Of a stretch of 64,000 nucleotides of DNA, positions 39,132-46,433 are shown piece after piece. The DNA comes from Pseudomonas mandelii. GTDB taxonomy: Bacteria > Pseudomonadota > Gammaproteobacteria > Pseudomonadales > Pseudomonadaceae. A program made the position numbers and the translations under genes. The notes below the pieces were generated by a model. The model was not told the DNA's origin. It ran no database searches and worked only from the letters and a program-made list of their open reading frames with translations. The stretch spans positions 372,001-436,000 of the forward strand of contig NZ_JAMYDU010000004.1 in assembly GCF_024138395.1 (NCBI RefSeq), given 5' to 3'. The stretch's first letter is position 1. Each line of letters opens with the position of its first letter.

Positions 39132-39748
39132 CACCCTTGCCTCACCAGACCGCAGAACACACCTTCGATGGCCAGATCCTGATCGGCTCGAACAATGATC
39201 GGTTTGTAAGCTGGATTGCGTGGTAACAGGCGAACAGAATCGCCGACTCGCTCGAAACGCTTGATGGTGACTTCGCCGTCGAGCCGCGCCACGACGATCT
39301 GGCCGTTGACCGCTTCGGGATTGCGCCGCACGCCCACCAGATCGCCATCGAGAATGCCGTCCTCGATCATCGAATCGCCCTGCACCCGCAGCATGTAATC
39401 CGGTAGCCGCGAGAAGATCGACGGATCAAGCAGCAAACGGCTGTGGACCTCGGCATCGGCACCGATCGGGGCACCTGCCGCCACTCGACCGAGTACCGGA
39501 ACATCCAGCAGTTCGGGCCGCGGCGGTTGATTCAACAGCCGGATGCCGCGCGCCTGATGCGCATTGACCTCGATAAAACCGGCTTCGGTCAGCGCCAGCA
39601 CGTGCTTGCGCGCCACGCTACGGGACGCGAAGCCAAAGGCCTCGCTGATTTCAGCGAGGCTCGGGGGCTGACCGTGTTCGGCGATTCGATCGCGGATGAA
39701 GGTCAGGATGGCGGTACGGCGGGGAGTTAAAGTCGTCATGGAGTACAT
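39131..39748 (-). CDS. lexA2: LexA2, SOS repressor of the mutagenesis cassette
   Basis: 205-aa LexA paralogue. An N-terminal winged helix (about 1-70) carries FASRSVARKH in the recognition region, unlike the canonical LexA helix. The self-cleavage site is Ala91-Gly92 (GRVAAGAP) and the catalytic dyad is Ser126 (VQGDSM) and Lys163 (EVTIKRF), 37 residues apart as in LexA. The start is taken as ATG 39748 (MYSMTTL); the ATG at 39739 is equally open. An AGTAC-N4-GTACT palindrome overlaps the start, indicating autoregulation together with imuA-imuB-dnaE2. Confidence 0.92.
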   Translation of the reverse strand: MYSMTTLTPRRTAILTFIRDRIAEHGQPPSLAEISEAFGFASRSVARKHVLALTEAGFIEVNAHQARGIRLLNQPPRPELLDVPVLGRVAAGAPIGADAEVHSRLLLDPSIFSRLPDYMLRVQGDSMIEDGILDGDLVGVRRNPEAVNGQIVVARLDGEVTIKRFERVGDSVRLLPRNPAYKPIIVRADQDLAIEGVFCGLVRQG

Positions 39749-39755
39749 TTGTACT
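39742..39755. promoter_or_regulatory. LexA2 operator (SOS box)
   Basis: Perfect inverted repeat AGTAC-ATTT-GTACT. It is close to the AGTAC-N4-GTGCT site described for P. putida LexA2. It overlaps the proposed lexA2 start codon, so repressor binding would block transcription entry and is expected to control the whole cassette. Confidence 0.8.
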
Positions 39756-39781
39756 CTTTTGGGTTTTTCCTGACAAGCACT

Positions 39782-39855
39782 TGTAGGAGCGAGGCTTGCC
39801 CGCGAAGGCGGTGTGTCAGGTAAAACGCCTTCGCGGGCAAGCCTCGCTCCTACAG
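39782..39855. repeat. REP palindrome between lexA2 and the DUF971 gene
   Basis: Arms TGTAGGAGCGAGGCTTGCCC and GGGCAAGCCTCGCTCCTACA are exact inverted complements, continuing inward with GCGAAGGCG. Its right end supplies the TAG stop codon of the DUF971 gene (39850-39852). Confidence 0.9.
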
Positions 39856-40134
39856 GGCTGGGGTTAGCCCGGAGAGGTAGGGCCACGGGTAGATGCCGCG
39901 TTCGTGGCCGTCGCTGAAGATGAGTTGCAGGCCGTAGCCCTGGGCATTGAGTTCGACCACGCGGATGCGCTCATTCACTTTCACCGTAAGGCCCTGCAAC
40001 CGAAATGCCCGGCATTGCGAACACGGACATTGGCGGCGCAGTTCGGTGTGATCGAGGACCTGCTCACGGCCATCCGGCCAGTTCAGGCGCAATTGTTGTT
40101 TACCCTGGGAATTACCAATCGCCAGCGGGTTCAT
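39850..40134 (-). CDS. DUF971 protein
   Basis: 94-aa single-domain DUF971 protein, with cysteines in RQCPCSQCRAF (Cys36, Cys38, Cys41). DUF971 is found as the N-terminal domain of gamma-butyrobetaine hydroxylases and at the C-terminus of the HCF101-type Fe-S carrier, so a metal or Fe-S role is plausible. It overlaps the HEAT-repeat gene by ATGA and is the last gene of the flavoprotein operon. Its stop codon lies in the outer arm of a REP element, so the last residues may differ from orthologues. Confidence 0.85.
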   Translation of the reverse strand: MNPLAIGNSQGKQQLRLNWPDGREQVLDHTELRRQCPCSQCRAFRLQGLTVKVNERIRVVELNAQGYGLQLIFSDGHERGIYPWPYLSGLTPAL

Positions 40135-41093
40135 TGCAGCTGACTCAAGGCAATGCGCACGGCTTTGCGCACTTCCGGGTCGCCATCGTCTTGCGCCGCC
40201 TGCAATGCGGCGATGGCGCCTGGATCGTTCAATTCGCCAAGGGCCAGGGCAGCTTCCTTGCGCAAATTGCTGATGCGATGGCCGAGGGTTTCGGTCAACG
40301 CTTCGAGGGCCGGTACGTAACGCAAACGGCCAAGGCTGCGGGTGGCGCGCAGGCGGACTTGCCAGTAATCATCGCTCAAGGCTTCGACCAAGGCAGAACC
40401 AGCGTCGGCATGTCCGACTTTGCCCAATGTGGTGGCGGCTTCTTCGCGCACTTGCCAGGCTTGGTCCTGCAATGCCTGACGCAGCGCCGGCAGCACTTGT
40501 GCGTCAGACGCCAGGCCTAGGGCGCCGGTGGCGGCGCGGCGGACTTCGGTGTCCGGGTCATGGCTGGCGAGTCGGGCCAGGGCCGGCAAGGCATCGAGCT
40601 GTTTGAGCCAGCCGAGTACGCCGACCGCTTCACGCCGGACATGGGCGTCCCTATCGTCCAACGCTGACAATGCCGCGCAAGCAGCCTCGGAAAAACGCAA
40701 CTCGCGCAAGGCCCTGAAAGCCGCGACGCGCACGCTGATGTCGGCATGCCCGGTCCACGGCAGAATCACCCGCCCCGCTGCTTCGCTCTTGAGCAGGCTA
40801 AGGCTTTGCGCAGCGGCAGACTGCACCGCCAGCGATGAGTCGGTCAGCGCCTGGCACAGCGCTTCGACCACCGGTTCATCTTCCCAGGCTTCCAGCAATC
40901 GCGCCGCTTCGGCGCGCACTTCTTCGGTCGGGTCTTCGGCCAGTCGATTGACCAGCCACAGCAAGCCATCCGCCTCTTCGAGGTCGGCCAACTCGATCAG
41001 GGCAATGCGGCGCACGCCAGGGTCGTCATCGGTCAGGCGCGGTTGCAGGGCAAGGATGTCGTCGTTCTCGGTTACATCGAATAGAGAGGTCAT
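40131..41093 (-). CDS. HEAT-repeat protein
   Basis: 320 aa made almost entirely of HEAT/PBS-lyase-type repeats of about 31 residues (LARLASHDPDTEVRRAATGA, ALQDQAWQVREEAATTLGKV, ALSDDYWQVRLRATRSLGRL), an all-helical scaffold usually used for protein-protein contact. No catalytic motif is visible. The ATG at 41093 is 88 bp after the ferredoxin stop, and the end overlaps the DUF971 gene by 4 bp. In context it may be an assembly or docking factor for the flavoprotein/ferredoxin pair; that is inference. Confidence 0.88.
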   Translation of the reverse strand: MTSLFDVTENDDILALQPRLTDDDPGVRRIALIELADLEEADGLLWLVNRLAEDPTEEVRAEAARLLEAWEDEPVVEALCQALTDSSLAVQSAAAQSLSLLKSEAAGRVILPWTGHADISVRVAAFRALRELRFSEAACAALSALDDRDAHVRREAVGVLGWLKQLDALPALARLASHDPDTEVRRAATGALGLASDAQVLPALRQALQDQAWQVREEAATTLGKVGHADAGSALVEALSDDYWQVRLRATRSLGRLRYVPALEALTETLGHRISNLRKEAALALGELNDPGAIAALQAAQDDGDPEVRKAVRIALSQLQ

Positions 41094-41144
41094 AGGGCAA
41101 ATCGCGGCAGTGGGTTTTCAGGGCTTTGTGGGTGTCTGGGCTGG

Positions 41145-41167
41145 CCTCTTCGCGAGCAGGCTCGCGA
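41145..41167. repeat. REP-like half element in the HEAT-ferredoxin gap
   Basis: CTCTTCGCGAGCAGGCTCGC resembles one arm of a Pseudomonas REP element; the matching distal arm is absent. It contains a small CGCGAGC/GCTCGCG hairpin that could stall or stabilise the operon mRNA. Confidence 0.45.
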
Positions 41168-41181
41168 TGGCGTCCTGTCAG

Positions 41182-41427
41182 TCAGCGCAACAGATAGGGT
41201 ATTTCGACCTTCACCGCCCCGGTCGGGCAGTCCTTCTCACACGGCATGCAGTACCAGCATTCATCGAACGCCATGTAGGCCTTTTGCGTGGCCGGGTTGA
41301 TCGCCAGCAGGTCCATCGGGCAGACGTCGACGCACACGGTGCAACCTTTGTGGGCGATGCATTTGTCCTCGTCGACCGTGACGGGGGCGTTGGAGCGGAA
41401 GAAGATTTCCTGGGGTTGATAGGCCAT
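41182..41427 (-). CDS. 2[4Fe-4S] ferredoxin, AprB-like
   Basis: 81 aa with two cluster motifs: CIAHKGCTVCVDVCP (Cys23, 29, 32, 36) and CWYCMPCEKDCP (Cys57, 60, 63, 67). The extended first spacing resembles the beta subunit of adenylylsulfate reductase. It probably passes electrons to or from the flavoprotein encoded just upstream. The ATG at 41427 follows GAGAGAAACTGCC; a longer frame (to 41502) overlaps the flavoprotein 3' end and is not needed. Confidence 0.9.
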   Translation of the reverse strand: MAYQPQEIFFRSNAPVTVDEDKCIAHKGCTVCVDVCPMDLLAINPATQKAYMAFDECWYCMPCEKDCPTGAVKVEIPYLLR

Positions 41428-41452
41428 TGGCAGTTTCTCTCTTGGGTGATGC

Positions 41453-43198
41453 TCAGGCAGCAAAGGCACCGACCCGCAGCCGGTCGTAGGCCTGCATTTC
41501 ATCGGCGTTCAGCGGGATGATGTAAGGCTCGACGGCTTTCTTGAAACTGGTCATCGCGCCGTCATCGCCCTTCTTCAGATGGCAATGGCAGAACCATTCA
41601 TTGTCGTTGCGTTGCGGGTGGTCGACCCGATAGTGGTAAAGCCCCCAGCGACTTTCGGCGCGGAACAGCGAAGCGCGGGCGGCCATTTCGGCGCAGTCGC
41701 GAATCATGCTGACTTCCATCGCGCGCATCAGCTCGTGGGCGTTGTGGGCCTTGATCTGATCCAGATCGCGCTGAATATCACTGAAGCGTTGCAGGCCGAT
41801 TTGCATCTTCCTGGTCACTTTCGGCGGTTGCAGATAGTCGTTCACAAAACGCCGCAGCTTGTACTCGACTTGAGCCGGTGGCAGACCGTGTTCGCGGTCC
41901 AGCGGTGCGTAAACCCGAGTCTTTTCTGTTTCGATCTGATCCGCATCCAGCGCGGAAAACTCGCGCCCGGCGACAAAGTCCGCCGCGTTGCTGCCGGCAA
42001 ACCAGCCATAGGTGAACGCGCCGAGCATGTAGTTGTGCGGCACCGCCGCCATGTCACCCGCCGAGTACAAACCCTTCACCGACGTCTCGGCCTTCTCATT
42101 GACCCACACCCCGGACGCCGAATGACCGCTGCAAAAACCGATTTCGGAGATGTGCATCTCGACCATCTGCGTGCGGTAATCGGTGCCGCGATTGGCGTGA
42201 AACTGGCCGCGACTCGGGCGTTCGTTGCTGTGCAGGATCTCTTCGATGTTCTGGATGGTTTCTTCGGCCAGATGATCGAGTTTGAGGAACACCGGGCCGT
42301 TGCCGCTTTCGAGTTCCTGGTGAAACTCCCACATCATCTGCCCACTCCAGTAGTCGCACTCGATGAAGCGTTCGCCCTTGTTGTTAGCGGTGTAGCCACC
42401 CAACGGGCCGGTGACGTAGGCGCAGGCCGGGCCGTTGTAATCCTTGATCAGCGGGTTGATCTGAAAGCATTCGAGGTTCGCCAGTTCAGCCCCGGCGTGA
42501 TAAGCCATGGCGTAACCGTCGCCGGCATTGGTGGGATTTTCGTAAGTGCCCATCAGGTAACCCGAAGACGGCAAGCCCAGACGCCCGGCGGCGCCGCAGC
42601 ACAGGATCACCGCTTTGGCCTTGATCACATGGAAGTCAGCCGTGCGGCAATCGAAGCCCATCACACCGTTGACCGCGCCCTCTTCGTCCGTCAGCAACCG
42701 GGTGCAGACCAGCCGATTAGTGATGCTCACCCGCGCCCGTTTCAGTTGGCGGTACAAGACTTTCTTGATGTCGTGCCCTTCCGGCATTGGCAGCACGTAA
42801 GCGCCCATGTGGTGGACTTTCTTGACCGCGTAATCGCCGGTTTCGTCCTTCTCGAATTTCACACCCCAACGGTCCAATTGCTCGATCGTCTCGAAGCTGT
42901 GGGTCGCATAGGCATACACCGCCGCTTGATTGACGATGCCGTCGTTGGCGATGGTGATTTCCTTGGTGTATTGCTCCGGTGTCGAGTGCCCGGGAATGAT
43001 CGCGTTGTTCAACCCGTCCATGCCCATGCTGATCGCGCCGCTGCGTTTGACGTTGGCCTTGTCGATCAACAGCACGCGCAGATCGCGGTTGCGCTCCTTG
43101 GCCTTGATCGCCGCCATCGGCCCGGCAGTGCCGCCGCCGATCACGACGATGTCGTATTCCTGTTCCAGAGTGCTTCTGGTGATAGAACAGTGGGTCAT
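41453..43198 (-). CDS. AprA/FrdA-like FAD-dependent flavoprotein
   Basis: 581-aa flavoprotein of the fumarate reductase/succinate dehydrogenase/adenylylsulfate reductase alpha superfamily. The FAD-binding dinucleotide motif is VVIGGGTAGPMAAIKA (about 18-33). Further marks are NAGDGYAMAYHAGAELANLE and SGVWVNEKAETSVKGLYSAGDMAAVPHN, and a C-terminal helical domain ends with HPQRNDNEWFCHCHLKKGDD. With the AprB-like ferredoxin it resembles an AprAB pair, but no sulfate-reduction genes are present, so the substrate is unassigned. The start overlaps the stop of the GntR gene by 4 bp. Cytoplasmic: no signal sequence. Confidence 0.85.
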   Translation of the reverse strand: MTHCSITRSTLEQEYDIVVIGGGTAGPMAAIKAKERNRDLRVLLIDKANVKRSGAISMGMDGLNNAIIPGHSTPEQYTKEITIANDGIVNQAAVYAYATHSFETIEQLDRWGVKFEKDETGDYAVKKVHHMGAYVLPMPEGHDIKKVLYRQLKRARVSITNRLVCTRLLTDEEGAVNGVMGFDCRTADFHVIKAKAVILCCGAAGRLGLPSSGYLMGTYENPTNAGDGYAMAYHAGAELANLECFQINPLIKDYNGPACAYVTGPLGGYTANNKGERFIECDYWSGQMMWEFHQELESGNGPVFLKLDHLAEETIQNIEEILHSNERPSRGQFHANRGTDYRTQMVEMHISEIGFCSGHSASGVWVNEKAETSVKGLYSAGDMAAVPHNYMLGAFTYGWFAGSNAADFVAGREFSALDADQIETEKTRVYAPLDREHGLPPAQVEYKLRRFVNDYLQPPKVTRKMQIGLQRFSDIQRDLDQIKAHNAHELMRAMEVSMIRDCAEMAARASLFRAESRWGLYHYRVDHPQRNDNEWFCHCHLKKGDDGAMTSFKKAVEPYIIPLNADEMQAYDRLRVGAFAA

Positions 43199-43962
43199 GC
43201 CTGATCCCCTTTTTGCCGGTCGATTCGCAAGCGGTACTGGAACGCATCGCCGCGGTAGTAAAGGTGTTCGAAGTCCAGAGGCTGGCCATTGGCGCTATGG
43301 GTCAGACGCTCGATGCGCATGATCGGCGAGCCGGGTTCAACGTTCAGCGCCTGGGTCAGGTCGCTGTCGGCCAGCACCGCGTCGATGGCCAGATCGGCGT
43401 GCCCGAGGGCCAGGCCGCAGTCGTTTTCCAGGATCAGAAAAATATCGCGTGTTACTAGATCGGCCTTCTCCAGCCGCTCGCCGATGGCCTTGGGCAGATA
43501 CGTGATTTCCAGCGAGATCGGTTCGCGGTTGATCAGCCGCACGCGTTTGATCTGCGCCACAGTCTCGCCTTCGGCTACCTGTAAACGTTCGGCGACGAGT
43601 TTGTCGGCAGGAATAAATTTGAAGCTGCGCAGGCGGTTGATCACCTCGTAGCCGCGACCGGTCATGGACTCGGCCAGGCCTTGCAGCGTGCTGACGTTCT
43701 GGAAGGTTTTCGGTTTGGCCACGAACGTGCCCTTGCCGTGAATCTTGAAGATCAGCCCTTCTTTCTGCAGATCGCCGAGGGCCTGGCGCACGGTGATGCG
43801 GCTGACTTTGAACAAAGTGCCGAGCTCGCTTTCGGAGGGCATCTGGCTGTCTTGCGGGTATTCGCCGTCGAGAATCCGGGCGCGAAGCACATCGCGCAGT
43901 TGGGTGTGCAGCGGGATGCTGTTCAGAGAAAGAGGGCTGAGAGAAAGAACGTTATCGGTCAT
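43195..43962 (-). CDS. GntR/HutC-family regulator with UTRA domain
   Basis: 255 aa: an N-terminal winged helix of GntR type (about 18-85, QMPSESELGTLFKVSRITVR) and a C-terminal UTRA ligand-binding domain (about 105-245). It is the first gene of the operon and overlaps the flavoprotein gene by 4 bp, so it probably controls itself and the operon. The ATG at 43962 has overlapping palindromes (GTTATAAC, ATAACGAGTTAT) just upstream as a likely operator. The ligand is unknown. Confidence 0.88.
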   Translation of the reverse strand: MTDNVLSLSPLSLNSIPLHTQLRDVLRARILDGEYPQDSQMPSESELGTLFKVSRITVRQALGDLQKEGLIFKIHGKGTFVAKPKTFQNVSTLQGLAESMTGRGYEVINRLRSFKFIPADKLVAERLQVAEGETVAQIKRVRLINREPISLEITYLPKAIGERLEKADLVTRDIFLILENDCGLALGHADLAIDAVLADSDLTQALNVEPGSPIMRIERLTHSANGQPLDFEHLYYRGDAFQYRLRIDRQKGDQA

Positions 43963-43974
43963 GGCAGATCACTT

Positions 43975-43989
43975 GTTATAACGAGTTAT
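43975..43989. promoter_or_regulatory. Candidate GntR-family operator
   Basis: GTTATAACGAGTTAT contains two overlapping perfect palindromes, GTTATAAC and ATAAC-GA-GTTAT. HutC-type regulators bind GT-N-TA-N-AC-like sites, which the first matches. It lies 13-27 bp before the regulator's start codon. Confidence 0.45.
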
Positions 43990-44066
43990 GACGTGATCTT
44001 AGAGAGGGGTGCGGGGGTTGAGAAATATTGTTTGGGCATAAGGTTAGATTCGCTCACCGTGCATAC

Positions 44067-44211
44067 GTAGCAGCTGTCGAGCTCGCGAGGCTGCGTTCGG
44101 CGGCGAAGCCGTCGCAAACCCTGTATGCAAGGTTTTCCTGACACTCCGTGATGTCTGATTTCACGACGGCTTCGCCGCCGAACGCAGCCTCGCGAGCTCC
44201 GCAGCTGCTAC
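44067..44211. repeat. 145-bp inverted-repeat element, copy 1
   Basis: Outer arms GTAGCAGCTGTCGAGCTCGC and GCGAGCTCCGCAGCTGCTAC pair with few mismatches, and inner arms (GAGGCTGCGTTCGGCGGCGA with its complement) extend the stem. The central loop is conserved with copy 2 (46188-46332) in inverted orientation, so this is a discrete element and not just a hairpin. Confidence 0.88.
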
Positions 44212-44236
44212 ACCAGACGATGTTTGCGGTAGGTAC

Positions 44237-45205
44237 TCAAGTCCGTTTCAGGATCTGATCCATCACCCAATCGGTTTTCAACGCTTGCTCGGCCAGCGCC
44301 GGGTGCTGCGTTTCGCCACGGATGTGGGCGTTCATGCCCAGCACGTGGTGCCACTGGATGTGTTCGTGATGTTCGATGTGCAGGCTGAGGTGTTCCTCGG
44401 CTTCAAGCTGTACCGGGTGTTCGTCGAACACAGAAAAGCTGATCCGGCCTTGGCTGCCGATCACCTCTACCCGGTCCTCGCGACGGTCCGCCACGAAATT
44501 CCAACAACCCATGCCCAACGCCCCGGAGGCAAACCGCCAACTGGCGCTGACGGCATCTTCGGCGGCATAGAGGCCAGCCTGGTGTGCGGTGAAACCGGCA
44601 ACCTCGACGATGTCACCGACCAGGTACTGGAACAAGTCGAAGCCATGACTGGCGAGGTCGGCGAAGTAACCCCCGCCGGCAATCGCCGGGTCGGTGCGCC
44701 AGTTGTTTGTGCCGCCAAGGTCGAACGGTGAAGGCGCTTTGGTCAGCGTCCAGGTCAGGTGTCGGACGTCGCCGATCCGCCCTTGGGCAAGCCATTGCCG
44801 CACTTGCTGGAAGCGCGGCAACGAGCGTCGGTAGTAGGAAACGAACAGATGCAATCCAGCCTCGGCAAAGGCCTTTTGCATCTCACGGCTTTGCCCGGCG
44901 CTCAGCGACATCGGTTTTTCGACGCAGCAATGTTTGCCGGCGGCAGCCACTTGCAGGCTGTAAGCGTGATGGCTGTCGGGTGGCGTGGCGATGTACACCG
45001 CGTCCACCTCGGGGTCATTGATCAGGGCTTCGGCGTCGGTGTAGACCCGGGCAATGCCGTGGCGCGCGGCGTAATCGGTCACCGCCTCCAGACGCCGACC
45101 CATCACCGCCACCAGCGCCGAGCCGGGCGCCTTGTAGAACGCCGGCCCGCTTTTGCGCTCGGCCACACTGCCGCACCCAATCATGCCCCAGCGCACCACG
45201 TTCAT
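44237..45205 (-). CDS. Gfo/Idh/MocA-family NAD(P)-dependent oxidoreductase
   Basis: 322-aa oxidoreductase. An N-terminal Rossmann fold has GMIGCGSVAERKSGPAF at residues 7-23, the family EKP motif appears in CCVEKPMSLSAGQS near 95-108, and the C-terminal alpha/beta domain has GGGYFADLASHGFDLFQYL near 177-195. Members oxidise or reduce sugars and cyclitols; the substrate here is not assignable. The ATG at 45205 follows CTCAAGGAGTGTCT. It starts 16 bp after the Dyp peroxidase stop and is probably cotranscribed with it. Confidence 0.88.
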   Translation of the reverse strand: MNVVRWGMIGCGSVAERKSGPAFYKAPGSALVAVMGRRLEAVTDYAARHGIARVYTDAEALINDPEVDAVYIATPPDSHHAYSLQVAAAGKHCCVEKPMSLSAGQSREMQKAFAEAGLHLFVSYYRRSLPRFQQVRQWLAQGRIGDVRHLTWTLTKAPSPFDLGGTNNWRTDPAIAGGGYFADLASHGFDLFQYLVGDIVEVAGFTAHQAGLYAAEDAVSASWRFASGALGMGCWNFVADRREDRVEVIGSQGRISFSVFDEHPVQLEAEEHLSLHIEHHEHIQWHHVLGMNAHIRGETQHPALAEQALKTDWVMDQILKRT

Positions 45206-45221
45206 AGACACTCCTTGAGGT

Positions 45222-46109
45222 TTAGCCGATGCGCAGTGCGCGCAGGTCGAGGCGACCATCCTTGAGTGGTGGGCACCAGTAGTAGCCGCCGGTGATCGGT
45301 CGGCTGATGCGATACAAGCCGTCGGTGATGCCGTCTTCCAGACCGCTCATGCGCCGCAGCTGGGACTCGAACGCATCGAGGGAAAAACCGAAAGCCAGGA
45401 ACATCAGGCCGGCACGATCGCCTTCGATCCACGGCATCGAGCGACGGACCACGAAGGCTTCGGGTGTGAAACTTTCCTGGGCGGTGCGTTTGACGTGGGC
45501 GGAGATCGGCGCGTCGTCGAGTTCTTCGTTGTCGCTCAGGCGACGGCCCATGATGTTGTCCTTCTCATGGGACGGCATTGCGTGGAAGCCTTTCAAGTCA
45601 TGCTGCCACTGCTGGATCGCGGCGAAGCTGCCACCGACCAGACCGTCCGCGCCTTCGCTCAACAATGCGGCGGCCACAGCCGCTTCGTCGTGAGGGTTTT
45701 CGGTGCCGTCTTCGTAACCGGTCAGGTCATGGCCGCTCATGTGGCGGAAGGTTTCGTTCATCTGCACCAGACGCAGGGCCGGTGCCAGCGCGGCTTCGAT
45801 CGCATGACTGCGATTGAGCAGTTCGCCACGGTCAACACCGTGCAGCCAGCACCAGAGCGCGTGTTGGGTCGACGGATTGTCGACGCCGACACCAACCAGC
45901 GCAGGAAAAACGCGCAGCCCGTCGATCTGCGCGTGCAGCGCCTTGACCAGGGATTCACCGAAACCGACGACCGCCGACTTTCCGTCCACCAGGCGCATCA
46001 GGTTATCCAGCGCAGCCGGCAGTGCCTCGGCGGATTCAAGGGCGAAGAACATATGACGAGCTTGAGGCGGAACAGGGGTGGCGAGAATGCCCGGCTGGTA
46101 ATAACTCAT
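45222..46109 (-). CDS. Dyp-type haem peroxidase
   Basis: 295-aa dye-decolorising peroxidase. It shows the GxxDG motif GYEDG (Asp134 as distal acid), the proximal haem ligand His205 in ISAHVKRTA and the family ending PITGGYYWCPPL. There is no signal peptide, so it is cytoplasmic or possibly encapsulated, though no encapsulin gene is near. The ATG at 46109 follows GAAGGAGTTCAT. It is the first gene of a two-gene unit with the Gfo/Idh oxidoreductase, lying between two inverted 145-bp elements. Confidence 0.92.
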   Translation of the reverse strand: MSYYQPGILATPVPPQARHMFFALESAEALPAALDNLMRLVDGKSAVVGFGESLVKALHAQIDGLRVFPALVGVGVDNPSTQHALWCWLHGVDRGELLNRSHAIEAALAPALRLVQMNETFRHMSGHDLTGYEDGTENPHDEAAVAAALLSEGADGLVGGSFAAIQQWQHDLKGFHAMPSHEKDNIMGRRLSDNEELDDAPISAHVKRTAQESFTPEAFVVRRSMPWIEGDRAGLMFLAFGFSLDAFESQLRRMSGLEDGITDGLYRISRPITGGYYWCPPLKDGRLDLRALRIG

Positions 46110-46187
46110 ATGAACTCCTTCAGAAAGAGCGTGAAGTTTAACCGGGGGATCGTTACTTGTGTGTTTTCAGGGGCAAAAGATCGCCCC

Positions 46188-46332
46188 GTAGCAGCTGCCG
46201 AGCCCGCGAGGCTGCGTTCGGCGGCGAAGCCGTCGTGTAATCGGATATCGTGGTGTGTCAGGAAAACCTTGCATGCAGGGTTTGCGACGGCTTCGCCGCC
46301 GAACGCAGCCTCGCAGGCTCGGCAGCTGCTAC
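46188..46332. repeat. 145-bp inverted-repeat element, copy 2 (inverted relative to copy 1)
   Basis: Outer arms GTAGCAGCTGCCGAGCCCGC and GCAGGCTCGGCAGCTGCTAC are complementary. Reverse-complemented, the loop (CAAACCCTGCATGCAAGGTT then TTCCTGACAC) matches that of copy 1 almost base for base. The 324-bp gap between the Dyp gene and the gapN-like gene holds this element and no gene. Confidence 0.88.
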
Positions 46333-46433
46333 AGGGCTCGCCAAAAAAATCATAAGATGAGCCATGACAAGCGAGTCCGAGGTCTGCTAAAACGATTCAT
46401 CAGTGCATCACCCAATCCAGACGGGGTAGCGAC

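Noticed and set aside
41453..43198. Flavoprotein as succinate dehydrogenase SdhA or aspartate oxidase NadB
   Set aside because: The partner is a small 2[4Fe-4S] ferredoxin, no membrane anchor or SdhB genes are adjacent, and the C-terminus is not of NadB type.
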